From Cinnamomum chago (lineage: Eukaryota; Streptophyta; Magnoliopsida; Laurales; Lauraceae), in contig CP142461.1 of assembly GCA_038049695.1 (NCBI GenBank), positions 29,519,001 to 29,583,000 on the forward strand: a stretch of 64,000 nucleotides of DNA. Direction: 5' to 3'. Shown piece after piece: positions 12,501 through 23,142 of the stretch (positions are counted from its first letter, which is position 1; each line of letters starts with the position of its first letter). The notes under the pieces were generated by a model. It saw only the letters and a program-made list of their open reading frames with translations, searched no databases and was not told the DNA's origin. The position numbers and the translations under genes are program-made.

Positions 12501-15500
12501 TCTTTTCTTAGTCTTTATTTTTAGTTTTGTTTTATTTTATTTTATTTCTTTTCCAGTAATAATGTTTTGGAAGCTGGGTGTTCGAGTTTGTGGTTCAGGG
12601 CTGTTACAGTTTAGTTTTGCACACATTACTCATTCACATTTTTCTGTTCGCAATCGCATTGATTCATTACTTTCGCCTTTTTCTAGGTGCGTTGTGTTAC
12701 TTTGTGAGCTGTGATTTTGTGCATTTGGTATTCAGTCTCTTAGTGATTATTTAACAGTGCTTTGTTTGCCTATTTCATGATATACACATTGTGGCAACCG
12801 GAATGGCTTCCAAGGATTGTCCACTTGTGCAGAGAATGTCATTCCGAATTCACTATCTTCTTCGATGAATTTGGCATATTGATTCACTCTTTCTTACATA
12901 TTTTGTTGTGCCAACATTTGCATTCTATTGCCCTAATGATTTTCATTGTTTCACTTCTTTTTGTAGGGATTCATGGGTCGCCCGAAAGCTTCAAAGAGCC
13001 ATGCAATTGAAGGAAGATCCTACATCCGAATGGGCGGTCCAAGAGTTCTCCAACCGCCACTTACTAGCTTTGCTCAGCACCCGCCTTCTGATTCACTGGG
13101 CTCTTTGCCCCCTTAGTTCTCTTCACTCAGGTGCACTCCTTCCTTTTACTTCTTTTGTTTTATTTCATGTTTTTTGATTTCGTGTCCCCTCGAGGACAAG
13201 GTGACAAATAAGTTGGGGGGAGTTGCCATTATTTTGCCTACTTGAGCTCAATATACTTCATGATTAAAACTCATTTGTTTAAGCTAATTTGTGCATTTTT
13301 GAGCTCGCATGAGAATCATTATCATAGTTGTGCACTGTTAGTGATTCGTTTTTCCCCGGTTTTCATCATTGGAGATAAATTAGGTTGCTACTCCTGTGAC
13401 TCTATGATTTGATGATTAGGCTCTGAGAATCTCATATCATAATGGCATTAAGTGAGACTTATAACCCATATTATGTTAGTTTTGAGCTTGAACTTTATTC
13501 TGAGGGTTATACAATTGCATATTCATTCCATTAACTGCCATTGTCACGTGTTCAAGGTCGGTCAATCTAGATGTCAGATGACACTTCTTACTTTTGGGGA
13601 ATGAAACTAGGCCATCTTTTCTACTTTGAGCCTGTTCGTTGGTTTCTTGCTTCCACACATTATTTACCTGATAGGAACCAAGTTGAGCCTTCATTGCATA
13701 TCCTTCTTTTCATAGCCCGTAGCCTCGCATTGGGTGAAGAAGTTGGGTAAATTTTTGAGGACTTGGTGATTTGAACGTATAGAAGCGAAGATGTAATGTT
13801 ATTTGGTAGTTGTTCTTGTTTTTATTGGCATTGTATTTTCTGTTCAAAAAAAAAAAAAAAAAAAAAAAAAAATTCAAAAACAGAATGAAAAGTGCTCGCT
13901 AGGTTGGACATCCAAAAGATAACCTAGGCAAAAGTGAGAGCATAAAAAAAAAAAAAGCAAAAAAAAATAAAAAAAAATAAAAATATATACAAAAAAAAAA
14001 GTTTCGATTCATTTGTTTTTCTTTTCTTTTTGTTTGCTCAAGTAGAAGATTGTAAGTAGTTTGGAATTGCTTCATTTGGAGTTTGAGAGTGGTGATGAAA
14101 AGTTCAAAAGAGATGATGAGTTTGAAAAAACAAAAAAATGCAGTTTGTTCACTTCAGCTTCTTCACTTATTTCATGAGATTGTGATTCGTCTACCCTTAC
14201 TATATCCTTGACCCTGACCTACATTACAACCAGAATAAAGACCTAGCCGACCCCAAAGGTGTAGTAGTTGATGATTGAGGATGTGACTGTAGTGAACCTG
14301 TGACTTTGAGAGTTGATTTCTCATAGTGGTTTCTTCTCCTCTCTATGATGTTCTTGTTGAGCTTTCATTCATATTTGCATGTGGATTATTTGGTTTGTAC
14401 TCAACATTTATTCTATCCACGTGTATGAGAGAATACATATACATCCCATCTCTGTGAGCTTCATTTGTGAGTGATATCTTTTGGTGAGATTTGAAGTCAA
14501 AGTAATGCCTGTTTGAAAAAGGAGTCTGATGGTCTAAACATCTTGTTGTGGTTGTTACTTTGGTGCACAATAATTCTATCTGGTTATGAACATTTGGGGA
14601 TTCACGGGTTTCTTTTAGTGATATTATTGATACATTGCTTCAATTGTAGTTCAGATACACATTCACTAAGCTTCATTTTTATTGATTGTGGAGTATATCG
14701 TGTTCAAGTTGGGGGGTGATAGAATTTTGTGGGTAGATTCACTGCAAACCCTCACGAGACTATAACTCGTCCACTAGGGTAACCTAGGGGTTTAAAGCCT
14801 TATTGCATACGGTAAATGCAATCGTGTATCCCGCGAAAGAGGATTTAGTTAGTTTGTTTGTCTCTTGTTTCCTTGGCTTTGCTCGAGGACTAGCAAAGTG
14901 TAAGTTGGGGGGTGTGATAACTGGTTAAAAAGTGCATATTTATTATGTTAATCCTAGATATTCTTGCACTTTTATTATTTTATTTTCTTCAATTTATATG
15001 CGTTTGCTAGTTAATCCTTGTTTCATCTTTTTGCAGAGAAAGCTTGGCAAAGTTGATGATTTAATGGTGAAATTGGAGCAAAAGAAGAATATTGGGCTTT
15101 GAAGTGCTAAAAGAAATGGAATACAAGTGGTTATGGGCTAGAAGAAAGGCTTGGCCCATATGTTAGTGGGTTAGGGCCTATTTTAGCATAAAAGAGCCCA
15201 ATTTGGAGCCTTTTATCACCATTCCTTGGGCCCCTTTTGATTAATTACGGGATTCTCATTGATTCTCTCTTAAGAGATAAGCAAAGGGGGTTTTAACAGA
15301 AGGAGGGATATTAGGAGTTGAAGGGGGAGCTACCATTCGGTGGTTCTATTCTGGGAAAAGGAGGAGAGAAAGAAGAAGACAACTCAAGAGAAGAAGATGA
15401 AGAACTCCATGGCTATGGTGTCCTCCTCTTCCACCATCATGGGCTAAGTTTCTCTTATTCCTAGGGTTTAGATGAAACCCTAGTCAAGTAACTTTATCTT

Positions 15501-16422
15501 TTTTTGTATTTAATTTTTGGAGTAATTACATTGGGATGTTGATTGTATAACATTGAGATTTATTGCAATTAATGGTTTCATTTTCTTTTCACATGTTCAA
15601 TTTCTGTGATTTTGCATATGTGGTTATACAATGGTGATTCTTGTACATACACCAAAACCGTAGGACGAGTTATAACTTAGGAAAACGAGTCGTGTCTATG
15701 ACAGTAGAAGTAGCGTAGACGGTTCGTATTATCCAAAGATAATTCGTACTTGGGGTTTTGGTGCGTGATTTTCTTGGTGATTGTATTTTGGCTTGTAGCT
15801 AAAATACATCTTTACATCCTAATATAATAACCAGAAATTAATACAATTGAAGATAGTTGCAAGATTAGTGGTGAATTCGACAACCCTAGGAATTCCTTTT
15901 TCAACTTGTTCATTGTTTAATTTAATTATAATTCTGTTTTAAATTCAGTTCTCAGTTATTTTAGAAAATTCAACAATCAATCATTCTTTTTGGAATTAAA
16001 ATTAAATTCAACCTTGGTTTTTAAACAATTAACAATCTCTGTGGGTTCGACCCTTACTCTACTACTATACTAGTAGTTTAGTTTGGTAATTTGATTGATT
16101 TCCACGACAGATCAACGTTTTACGGAACGATCCTCGGCACATCATCTAGCTGGAACAATGTTTTCGGAACGATCTAGCATCGTTTTTCTTTTGAAACAAC
16201 CTGCTGGCACTCCTCCAATTTCGTGCAGATTCCAAAAGTTCCTACCCAATCCCTCTCCCTGACAAACCATTCTCCCCCTCCCTCCTCCCTGCCTCTTCGT
16301 TTTTCCTCTTGTCGAGGCCCAATCCCTACCCAACGTCTCTCTCTCTCTCTCTGCCCACTGCCAAACTATCCCTCTCCCTCCCCTCCATTTCCCCCCTCAC
16401 CAGGGCACGATTCTTACCCTGC

Positions 16423-16453
<31 letters not shown>

Positions 16454-19434
16454 TTTGATTAAATGGAGTGGATGATGGGTTGGGTTGATCTACAGATGGG
16501 ATGGAAGTGTGATCAACAGGATGATCACAACTTGAGGATAAACTCCTTTTCTCTTTCTCCCAGACTCCCAGTCCTCTCTTCTTCTCCACCGTTCCTCTCT
16601 TTTTTTCCTTTTCTTTCTTCTCTTTTCTTCTTTTTTGCTTTTCTTTCTTCTCCTCTCCCCCCACCCAGCTGACCATCTTCTTCATTTTTTCTTCTTCTCC
16701 TCTTCCTTTTTTTTTCCCCTTCTTCTTTCTTTTCTTTTTTCCCTTTTCTTTCTCCCTCTCTTCTCTTCCAGCACCCAATCACCGCTCGTCCACCATCTCT
16801 CTCCATCTCTCCATTCTGTGTCTTTTTTCTCAAAAGAACAAAGAGCAAGGTGAATGAACATACATTATCAGTTGGTTTTCTGTTTTGTGTGGGAACAAGA
16901 GCTAGATTAGGTAAGCTACCATTGAAAACCATAGATACCCTTTAGACTCAGATTATACATGTCCATTGGTGGAATTGCCGCACTTGATAGTGCACTGATC
17001 ACATGAACTTAAGAAAAAAAATTCCCCTTTGAACTTAAAACTGTGAGAGGTAAACATGATTCTCTTGATTCTATTTCTTAGAATAACATTGTTATAATGT
17101 TACCAAAAATTTCGGACGCATGTTCTTAGCAGAACAGTTTAACATAATATCACCAAACAAATTTTGCACAGTCTGGTCTCAGCACAACTTGGTTTCAGTA
17201 CAACTTGATCCCAGTGCATAATTGAGAACATCATGGGAACGATGCCACACGGGGCCTAGATCGCTAGAATACTATTTATCTCCCTTCACCACAATTCATT
17301 ATCAGCACTATTGTCTGTTGACACTGAATTTAGATGGAGAAGTCCAAAAAAGATGTATGTGAGTATGTCACCTAACGTCACACATGACTTCCACAGAGGC
17401 CTACATGCTCTGTGTGACAGATAACATACATCATGCGAGAATGTTTAAACCAGAAACCAGTAGGAAAATGAGACAGTTTAGATGTATCCCAATTCACAAC
17501 ATGGTTTTAAAACATGGCCGAATCAAGTCAACCCGTACGCCCCCCCTCAACGGTTCACATAAAAGAAGACTTCCAACACACCTTTTCTCCCTGTTTTCCT
17601 GTTGGAAGATGCTTTGGAGTCTTTTGGGTATCTTTTACACTAATTTTAGAATATTAAAACCACATTTGATGGAAGATCCAATTATTAAAAAATCAGCTGC
17701 ATTATTCACTGGATAGAGTGAAAAAAAAAAATGCCAATCCACTAGTAGCTCACTGGTAAGGCACTTCCTTCTCCAAAGAACCACCAAGGATACATCTCTA
17801 GTTGTAGCGCTGATGGTGAAGGGACTTGGGTAGGATGCCTGAGTATTTACCAGAGAAGAAAAGAAAAGGATAAGAGTGAAAAACAAATGAAAACACCTGT
17901 CTATACCGAAATTCCTTGATATTAACTAAAACATGATGATTCATAAAATTCTATTTTTGCATGACATTATGTTTCAACTTTTTAGTTTTTCATTGTATTT
18001 TTCAATATTTTAAAAAGGCTTTATGCTCCAAGGGCCGAATTGGTGCAACTCGGCCAACTCAGAGCCCTGCGATTTCGAGCCTTAAAACCTTGATTCACAA
18101 GCAGCCTAAATATTTTGTCAAAAGAATGACACTCGGCACTGCTATTCGCTAAGGGTAGTGGCGAAAAAAAGGTTTTGGTACAAAGAACCAGGAGTGAGGA
18201 GAGACTACCAAAGGCCTCGAATGAAGTAGTGAGGAAATAAATGTCATAGTGTGGAGTTCCAAGAGCATGTCCTTGAGAGAGCCCAGTGGAAATGCATAAC
18301 TGACAAAAGCAGCCCTATGAAAGATCAGTTAAGATCACATTGACAAGGAAGTAGATAATCCCGAAACTTGACGGTCCAGAGGTAGCATCTTTATTTCTAG
18401 TCTTTCCTGAGTGGTAAGTCCAAAGGTAAACTTAATCAAAGCTCAACAATAAGGATACACATGTCATTATATGTTCACAGTTGCATGTTGTAGGACATAG
18501 TGAGAGAGAGGGAGAGAGAGACCTTAAGCTGGAAAGTTAGGATAAATTTGATGGGATATGTGTAAAATGGTGATGATATCAATTGCTAAAGAATCAATCT
18601 ATTTTCCTCTCTCCCTTCTCTTCCCCAAATAAATGTTCAATGCACTTCAATCTCAATAAGAATTACATCCAAAACTGATATTGGGTAAAAAAAAATCAGA
18701 ATCCCTCCTTGCTCACTAAACCCCACTAGGGGTCCCAAATACACCCATAATAAACACTAACTCACACTCAATCAGAAACAATGATACATATATATATCAT
18801 TACATCGCTAAGCCAATAGAAAAACTACCCACCAAATGAGAATACAAGAAAGAAGAATCCCATACCTTTAACCTTGTAAGAAAGCTCTTCTGATATCAAT
18901 GCACCAAAACCTGTATAAGTCGTCGTACAAACCGAGTAAATCTTCTTCTTCGCTTCTTCTTCACTGATACAAAAAACACCCCAGAGATCAAAAATCACCA
19001 ACAACCCCCAAATAAAAGAATAAGAAGACGACGTTGATGAATGGGTTTTGATTATACCTTCCGACAACAGCGGTAAGGGTCTTGACGTATGAAGCAATCA
19101 TCTCGTCTTCAGAGGGTTTGGGGTTTTCGGAGAACTCCATGACTATGAGCCAATGCTCGTAGTCGCAACCATCGAGAAGGATCGTCTCCTTGGGGGGTCT
19201 GTTGCTCCAGTTGGGAGATGGATCGTTCAGGGGCGAGTAGCCCGACCCAGATGTGGTTTTCCACCGAGTCGGGATTTTCCTCGAGTCGGGACCGAGTTGG
19301 GGCGGCGACTCGAGGATAGCTAGTGCGAAACGAGAGCGAGAACGGAAGAGAGAGTTTGGAAGAGAAGGCGAAGGGGAAGAAGAGAGAGTTCGAGAGATGA
19401 AAGAGGCGAGACTGCGTCGGGTGACGAGAGCCAT
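3551..19434 (-). CDS. MORF3: MORF3-like multiple organellar RNA editing factor (four exons)
   Basis: Exons, all minus: 19434-19058, 18963-18866, 4018-3953, 3807-3551. All junctions are GT-AG and the lengths 377+98+66+257 sum to 798 nt, 265 aa plus stop, in frame. Residues 1-60 are Ser/Arg-rich with few acids, a likely mitochondrial presequence. The MORF box starts near residue 80 ([17 protein letters not shown]), continues with [20 protein letters not shown] and then [22 protein letters not shown], and ends in a basic tail ([19 protein letters not shown]). In this family the box binds PPR editing factors and promotes C-to-U editing; MORF3 is the mitochondrial member and the tail resembles it most. 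The length is close to the roughly 245-aa Arabidopsis protein. The ATG sits in CCATGG context. Intron 2 is 14,847 bp because of the Athila-type element. Function is inferred from the family. Confidence 0.88.
4340..4344. repeat. Target-site duplication ACGTT (left; right copy 16115-16119)
   Basis: ACGTT directly precedes the 5' LTR and directly follows the 3' LTR. Removing one copy plus the element restores continuous intron sequence. Confidence 0.95.
4345..5544 (+). repeat. 5' LTR, 1200 bp
   Basis: It begins TGATAACTGG and ends GACAGATCA. Aligned by eye with the 3' LTR at a constant offset of 10,570, the only difference I found is A at 5034 versus C at 15604. A possible core promoter is the GCATAAAAG near 4617. 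Near its 3' end it carries a conserved-looking GTGGGTTCGACCC and a CTACTACTATACTAGTAG stretch. Confidence 0.95.
5550..5567 (+). other. Primer-binding site, complementary to tRNA-Asp
   Basis: TGGCGCCGTTGCCGGGGA lies five bases after the 5' LTR. It is the exact complement of the 18-nt 3' end of plant tRNA-Asp(GUC), including CCA (tRNA sequence from general knowledge). Athila/Calypso elements use this primer. Confidence 0.9.
5839..11364 (+). CDS. Athila-type Gag-Pol polyprotein
   Basis: An unbroken 1841-aa ORF counted from the first in-frame ATG at 5839; an alternative start is the ATG at about 5965 (MADNGG). The order is: Gag with the retrotransposon gag domain (about 85-240); zinc knuckle [14 protein letters not shown] (CX2CX4HX4C, from ~317); a Pro/Gln-rich linker; aspartic protease with LLDLGAS (D666); reverse transcriptase (about 940-1200) with FMDD (1117-1120); RNase H (about 1255-1385); integrase with an HHCC zinc region (~1475-1515) and D1545, D1604, E1640 in D-D-35-E spacing. 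DLGAS instead of DTGA is usual in this lineage. RT, RNase H and integrase motifs are intact. The single-ORF layout means separation of Gag and Pol would depend on proteolysis. Confidence 0.95.
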   Translation: MFGRRSCNPDLEKLDLELERTLRAFRGLSIKSSVLGDPISVDMADNGGPQQPQPLKAHFVPTTYTNPSCIQMPTVTGHYEIRPQTIQMLPSFYGKSNEDPYQHLNEFLELCTTVNVQNLSENALKLRLFPFSLKDKAKHWLGSLPTNSITTWGQLQQEFLKKYFPIGKTNDMRRAITNFTQLDGESFHEAWERFLDLHRKCPHHDIMRWQLVQSFYDGITEQNRQMIDSACGGTFLNKNQDEAWDLFETLSENSQHHASASRRAPPTSSSVPKRGGIYEVGQSVDVQGQVAALSRKLDQVLAMGQVSTSAPVTQEVCALCSCPTHYVTDCPLAPQYPEFVQEQVNALQGFSKPGNDPHSSHYNPGWRNHPNFSWRPQAPNPPFAQNSRPSVPNSFPSSSYRPPPQQYQQPPPPPRNSAFEDKVLSALQALESNHQSNTQLLHSHTQSISKLESQMGQLAQAVGRRDEGRLPSQPVNNPKGQYGVEFSNSNEQFHEQAKAITTLRSGREVDNKVEYKAESELTSSSGTSKAVNENLKQGDSSSPCDPLSVPVAPYVPKAPYPSCLANPSPFGKKSANMEEMLEIFKQVKINLPLLDAVKQIPSYAKFLKDLCTKKRKAKTHVSKKVFLTEQVSSILQHQTAPKFKDPGAPTISCVIGNHNIERALLDLGASVNLLPYSVYKQFGLGELKPTTVSLQLADRSVKIPRGIIEDVLVKVDKFYFPVDFLVLDMEPVHDPKRQIPVILGRPFLATAHACINCRTGVIDISFGNMTVRLNVFNASQQPPHEEDCFSVDMIDGIVEDSLPQILIEDPLERCLTYFDSDVFDIDGSIEEVNSLLDCSSFIGYPPWKSRPEPLPNLASTPAPPSLEIPPKLELKPLPDTLKYSFLGPDDTLPIIIASNLPSEQECRLLEVLKEHKGAIGWSVADLKGIDPSICMHRIHLEDDAKPSREMQRRLNPNMKEVVMKEVVKLLDAGIIYPISDSKWVSPTQVVPKKSGITVVESDKGELVPMRTTTGWRVCIDYRKLNAMTRKDHFPLPFIDQILERLAGQSYYCFLDGYSGYNQIAVFPEDQEKTTFTCPFGTYAYRRMPFGLCNAPATFQRCMMSIFSDMVEKFLEVFMDDFSVFGPSFDDCLQNLTKVLKRCKETNLVLSWEKSHFMVQEGIVLGHIVSKRGIEVDKAKVHLIAKLPHPTTVKQVRSFLGHAGFYRRFIKDFSKISRPLCNLLAKDTPFVFDSACVEAFEKLRDCLSSAPIMQPPKWSLPFEIMCDASDYAVGAVLGQRVDKVPYAIYYASKTLHDAQLNYTTTEKELLAVVFALDKFRSYLLGSKVVVFTDHAALRHLLTKKETKPRLIRWILLLQEFHLEIRDKKGSENVVADHLSRILVEHTSDTQPLHDSFPDEQLFSVSLMKPPWFSHIVNYLAVGQIPSQWSKQDKDRFFSQVKFFYWEEPVLFKYCSDQVIRRCVPESEFHSILTFCHSSACGGHFSGRKTAAKVLQSGFYWPTLFKDAYNFCKTCIRCQQMGTMSRRDMMPLTPILVVEIFDVWGIDFMGPFPSSFGFEYILLAVDYVSKWIEAVATRTNDHKVVVKFIQENIFSRFGMPRAIISDGGSHFCNRPFAILLQKYSITHKVATPYHPQTSGQVEASNREVKSILEKTVRPDRKDWSLRLNDALWAYRTAYKTPIGMSPYRLVFGKACHLPVELEHKAMWAIKKFNFDMLVAGSNRKLQLNELEELRNDAYESSRIYKARTKAFHDSHINRKSFEPGQKVWLFNSKLRLFPGKLRSRWDGPYVVVQSWSHGAVEIHNPRSGQTFKVNGQRLKLFVEGVEEGNLIAEIDLEDPVYVN
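11365..14901 (+). other. Long 3' non-coding region of the Athila element
   Basis: About 3.5 kb between the pol stop and the polypurine tract, where env-like genes sit in some Athila members. The ORFs present are short and low complexity (CT-rich 11900-12450; Phe/Leu-rich 12415-12714), with no credible envelope protein. It contains the AGCTCGAGC minisatellite, A-runs at about 11849-11871 and 13845-13872, and a second polypurine-like block near 13186-13223. Confidence 0.7.
11518..11840 (+). repeat. AGCTCGAGC minisatellite in the Athila 3' region
   Basis: The word AGCTCGAGC or near variants (GAGCTCGCGCAC, AAGCTTGAGC, AAGTTCGAGCAC) recurs about a dozen times. The longest repeat is the block from 11590 that recurs near 11660, about 70 bp apart, with CACTCTTCAAAGAGCTCGCG in both. 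The core is palindromic. No coding frame persists across it. Confidence 0.8.
14902..14914 (+). other. Polypurine tract
   Basis: AAGTTGGGGGGTG abuts the 3' LTR start at 14915, where plus-strand priming is expected. A near copy (AAGTTGGGGGGAG) occurs at about 13211-13223 in a similar GAGGAC context. Confidence 0.8.
14915..16114 (+). repeat. 3' LTR, 1200 bp
   Basis: Same length as the 5' LTR and, by eye, identical except C at 15604. Ends GACAGATCA followed by the ACGTT target duplication. Confidence 0.95.
16240..16830. repeat. Strongly pyrimidine-rich stretch with (CT)n tracts
   Basis: About 600 bp of C/T-rich sequence including (CT)n near 16337-16351 and 16423-16451. Long ORFs appear in both directions only because of the biased composition (Ser/Pro/Phe on plus, Lys/Glu/Arg on minus). 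It lies in intron 2 of the MORF3-like gene. Confidence 0.85.
17735..17850 (+). repeat. Possible degraded tRNA-derived SINE
   Basis: TAGCTCACTGGTAAGGCACTTCC resembles a tRNA A box, and the following 80 bp has the spacing of a SINE head, but no good B box is visible. It lies in the MORF3-like intron 2. Confidence 0.25.
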
Positions 19435-19473
19435 GGCAAGGGCTATTGTTTTCCTTCTTTTCCTACCTCCCTC

Positions 19474-19502
19474 TATCTCTCTCTCTCTCTCTCTCTCTCT
19501 TT
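19474..19502. repeat. (CT)n tract upstream of the MORF3-like start
   Basis: A CT tract about 40 bp upstream of the ATG at 19434 (read as GA on the coding strand). Such tracts are common in plant 5' UTRs; a role in expression is not shown here. Confidence 0.85.
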
Positions 19503-19781
19503 GTGGTTTCTATACTCTTCTTCTATGGCTCGGCTCCTCATAGTTGTGAGCCTAGTTCAACCCTTTTCATCAATGGGCTGCACTATCACTGCTCATTAAG
19601 GATGGAAATGGGCTGGGTTTGGCATGCATGGGCCTCCTTGTTTTAGGTTTTATATTTGACCAAAATTTGCATGTGTTGGGGATTTCTTACACGACACCTA
19701 TATCATGCCTCGGGAGCATTTGGATTTCTCAGTGTTGTTGCTTGCATTCTAATATGTAATCTCGTCGGAAGTTAATTTTAG

Positions 19782-20559
19782 TATAGGTGTATATGGGCGG
19801 TTCGGATTAGTTTAGAGAGAAAACCATCAACCGAACCGAACCCATTTTATTTTTCCAAACCAAACCGAACCGAACCGCCCATGTGCTCAAATGGAATGAT
19901 GAGAAGCTGTAATGAATACTAAAATATATTTTATAATTCATTTCAACCAAGGATGCATATATCAAACGATGGATGAACTCTTTCCATCCATTATCCGGTC
20001 GTGTGATTGAATAGCCCAGGCCAGGTTCGGCCAACTTTTCAGCCCAATGAGTTTGAATCTTCTGGTAAAATACACCAACAAAATGGTCAAACACGTACCT
20101 ATTTCTCTGCTTAAAACCTGGACTGGACTAGACTACATTGCTTTATCCAGATTAATGAATTCAATACAAAAGAAACTAGTTTTTATTTTTATTTTTTGCC
20201 AACAACATAGGTTTGAGTGAAATGTATACCCAATTTTGAACTAATTGAGATGGGCCGCTTCATAGTTCACTTTCTCTTAGGTCAAACCAAATCCCTCGGC
20301 AACGCTAAAAACCCAATAATGCACACTTCTTGTAGAACTTTCATCAAATATATAACATGCAAGTTGAATATTACTCAAGTTAATACATACGGTCGGTTCG
20401 GTTTAGGCGGTTAATCGTGGGTTCAAACCGATAACCGACCGATATAAGACTGTTTTAATGATTTTCAAACTGTTGACCAAACTAATTTACATAAAACCGA
20501 TCCGAACTGTCCGGTTCGGTTTGGTTTTGTGGTAATACTGGATTTTTTGTGCAGCCCTA
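19782..20559. mobile_element. Non-autonomous hAT-like element with CGGTTCGGTT subterminal repeats
   Basis: The left end reads TATAGGTGTATATGGGCGG. The reverse complement of the right end reads TAGGGCTGCACAAAAAATCC. Both ends carry repeated (A)CCGAACCGAACC/GGTTCGGTTTGG words (19797-19880 and 20391-20530). The flanks are AATTTTAG (19774-19781) and ATTTTTAG (20560-20567), a 7-of-8 match expected for a hAT target duplication. No transposase ORF is present. Ends are assigned by eye. Confidence 0.55.
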
Positions 20560-21056
20560 ATTTTTAGCCTGTGGATTTTTCAGAACTCCAGCTGAAGAAG
20601 GGTGCATTTGGTATCGGCCGCCGAAGAGGAACTGCGGGTCCACCTTTCCTGCCATCCCATCTAAGAGGATGTCTAGATCCTCTCCCAAATGGAAATCAAG
20701 CTAAAAAGGAGGGATTTGCTGGCCTTTTCGTCCCTGCACCAAACAACTTGAGTAAGGCTTTCTGCTGGAACAATCGGTGCACAAATGCCCCATAAATGTT
20801 GGAGTGTACTTGGGCATTTTTGAAAAGCACTGAAGGGACAATATTTGGGGAATTATAAGAGTACACAACATAAGAATTTCCCCAATTCTATTCTACTAGC
20901 ATAGGGCATGCTCCAAGTAAATTCTTATGCCCCTAATAGTAAATGTCTTGTCACCATATGAAGAGGATGACTTCTAATTAATTGGTAAATATCTAGTCGA
21001 TTGGTAGTAGTTTGAAACCCTAAAATGATATGAGGACCTGGTCTTCTTTAGAATGT

Positions 21057-21384
21057 GTTGGGTTTTTGTTTTATATTTCGGGTTTACCATATTAGTTTAT
21101 TGTGTTAGCTAATGACCAGCCCAGGGAAATGGGTAGGGATGAGAAATGATATTTTCTTATAGGTCAAGAAAGTAGAGATTATATATTAATATAATCCATA
21201 GCTCTATACACTTTCAAAGAGTTAGAGATGTGAAAGATCTCTCTTATGAGGGTACTGGGGTATTTTGAACCACATGGGGCTTAATGGAGGAAAGTGTTAT
21301 ATCCCGTGGATGTTGGTGAGTTTGCTGAACCACGTAAATCTTTGTCTTGTATTACTTACGTGGGGGTTGATTGCATTCCTAACA
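21057..21384 (+). mobile_element. Copia-like LTR with degenerate primer-binding site
   Basis: A ~328-bp unit begins TGTTGGG, ends CCTAACA and is followed at once by ATTGGTATCAAACACATC, a decayed form of the usual TGGTATCAGAGC initiator-Met primer site. A TATATATTAATATAA promoter-like block lies inside. No gag or pol follows, so this is a truncated remnant. Confidence 0.5.
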
Positions 21385-21626
21385 ATTGGTATCAAACACA
21401 TCAGAATGCAATTTGATTTGCAAAATAATTTGGGCATAGCTTCATCAATAGATCAGCTGCCAAGTTGGCCAAAAAGCTAGAACAGAGTAGCTGACACAGT
21501 TGCACCCGTTGGATCAGTTGGAATTTGCACAAGTTCTTTCTAAAGGTGTCTGTCTCACAAGTTTTTCAAAAAATTGAATTCAGAAAAGAAAGCGTCATTG
21601 TAAAATATCACTTCAAATCTGACTGA

Positions 21627-21811
21627 CAGTTGTTAGGATAGAGGATATATAGAATCCAGCTATAATAGAGGATATATTAAAATTAAATTTTGAATAATTT
21701 TAAAGGATTTTTTTATTTGATTAGATTTCCTTTGCTCATCTATGCTATATATAAGTTGATGTAATCTATTTGTCTGAATAATATTGTTTTATTAGTTTTC
21801 TCTAGCTCACA
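21627..21811 (+). mobile_element. Possible short solo LTR
   Basis: A stretch starting TGTTAGGATAGAGG and ending near CTCACAACA, with a CTATATATAAG TATA-like box about two thirds along and an AATAATA downstream. Size and order suit a small copia/TRIM LTR, but I see no clear target duplication. Confidence 0.3.
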
Positions 21812-21814
21812 ACA

Positions 21815-22060
21815 ATCACTCTTTAATGAGATCCGGGTGTTATCGACATCTTTCTCCGTGATCTTCCGTCACGAATTACAATCGGCCAACTCTTTTGCCG
21901 ATGCTTTGGCTAAACAAGGGGTTGAGAGGGTGTTTCCTTAGGATGGTATGATTATATAAATTGTGTCGGACGGGATTACGAGATTCTCCTTTTGTATTTT
22001 CTTTCTCCTTTAATGAAAGTTTTTGTTACTGTTTCAAAAAAATAAAAAATAAAAAAAATC
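21815..22060 (+). mobile_element. 3' end of a LINE (L1-type) with RNase H remnant
   Basis: One frame reads ...IFRHELQSANSFADALAKQGVERVFP then stop at 21939-21941. This is the C-terminal end of the RNase H-like domain (the ADALAKQG motif) found at the tail of plant LINE ORF2. It is followed by ~90 bp of UTR and an A-rich end (CAAAAAAATAAAAAATAAAA at about 22035-22058). The 5' part is missing, as usual for truncated LINE insertions. Confidence 0.7.
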
Positions 22061-23142
22061 ACCATTTGGTCATATGGGGTCTCACTTTTTTTTTTTTTTG
22101 GCTATAAAGGATAAAAGGAGATTATAAACAGCCAAAGGCCAGCAAAAATAGGGTGAACAAGTGGAACATTAATCTACCCACTTCGGAGTTGGGGGAGTGG
22201 TATAAGGCGTCGGATTTACTCTCCACATCTTGTTTTTGAAATCTCCCCAGAATTGTCCGATTTGCATTTGTATAAGTTTAGCAAGCACCACTTGGGGACT
22301 AGTCATGTTGGCTCAAAGACCTCAGAAATACCCACGTCATTAAAAAAGAAAAGAAAAAAAGAAAAAAGAAAAAGTGGTGACTTTAATCTGACGATATCAT
22401 CCCAACCTAGGTTATCTTCAGCCGGGACAGTTGAGTTTTTACCCAAAGGTCTGCTCACATGTTTCCCACTTTTTTATTTTTATTTTTTATTTTTTATTGC
22501 TAAACAAACAGAATTCAATATCAATAACAATTTGTTAATGTTTAAAAGGCCAAATTTCCTATACCATAAGATAAAATTATCTTTGTCAATTCAAATGAAG
22601 ACAGAAATGAAGAAACAAAAGATCTATGATTAGGGATTAAAGTTAGGGCAACTAATCTTTCCGCTCCTATCCCCCCTCCCAATCAGCTTCCTAGTTGCTT
22701 TCTTGTATTAAACACCCATCATGGAAAAGCAACACAGAATAGTAGGAGCCAATAATTAAGATGGCCAACAAATAGAAGATTATGAGATAGGAGGGGGCAA
22801 AAAAGAACATTATGTAAAGTTACTGAAGAAAAATGACAACCCCCAATATTGAAAATATCAAATATCATGTAAAGTTAGTGAAGAAAAATGACATCTCATA
22901 AATTGAAGTATTGACATCAGATTAGGATTCGAATTAACACCATATACAACTCAAAATATTCTCTGTGACAGTAATTTCTCAGTCCAAAACTGGTGAAATT
23001 TACCAACTACAAATCAAATGAATTACATAATTACAATGGAACTTCAACATGAGTTTTCTCTTTCTGTCTTAAAAAAATTGATGGGACATGAGACTGCTTT
23101 CAGATGATGGAGATGACTGCATAACACATGAATTCTCACCCC

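Larger units (their letters stand above)
4345..16114 (+). mobile_element. Complete Athila-lineage Ty3/gypsy LTR retrotransposon
   Basis: This is an 11,770-bp element flanked by the 5-bp target duplication ACGTT (4340-4344 and 16115-16119). It has TG...CA LTRs of 1200 bp each, a primer-binding site, one gag-pol ORF, a long 3' non-coding region and a G-rich polypurine tract before the 3' LTR. The lineage call rests on the tRNA-Asp primer site, the gag wording (CPHHDIMRW...FYDGI), the protease with DLGAS and the long 3' region, all typical of Athila/Calypso-type elements. It has the structural parts of a mobile element but no env-like ORF that I can see. It is inserted antisense to the MORF3-like gene, in its second intron. 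Confidence 0.95.
4243..17258. mobile_element. Possible non-autonomous hAT-like element hosting the Athila insertion
   Basis: The sequence at 4243 begins TAGGGGCCCATTTGGTAT, and the reverse complement of the sequence ending at 17258 begins TAGGCCCCGTGTGGCATCG. These imperfect inverted ends resemble common plant hAT MITE termini. Without the LTR element the unit would be about 1.2 kb, lying wholly inside intron 2 of the MORF3-like gene. I find no convincing 8-bp target duplication. The right part contains a long pyrimidine-rich stretch (16240-16830), so this may be an old, degraded element. Confidence 0.3.
19503..23142. other. Intergenic spacer with several transposon remnants
   Basis: This is the spacer between the 5' end of the MORF3-like gene and the 3' end of the USP-kinase gene. 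It holds the hAT-like element, copia-like LTR pieces and LINE tail listed separately. The remainder (20570-21050 and 22070-23140) has AT-rich sequence and A/T runs, with no gene that I can support. Confidence 0.6.

Noticed and set aside
12093..13177. Possible env-like ORFs in the Athila 3' region
   Set aside because: Several short frames of pyrimidine-driven Ser/Leu/Phe composition, with no shared domain or signal/TM layout.
16326..16932. Lys/Glu-rich 135-150-aa minus ORFs
   Set aside because: Reverse translation of a pyrimidine-rich tract; no conserved pattern.
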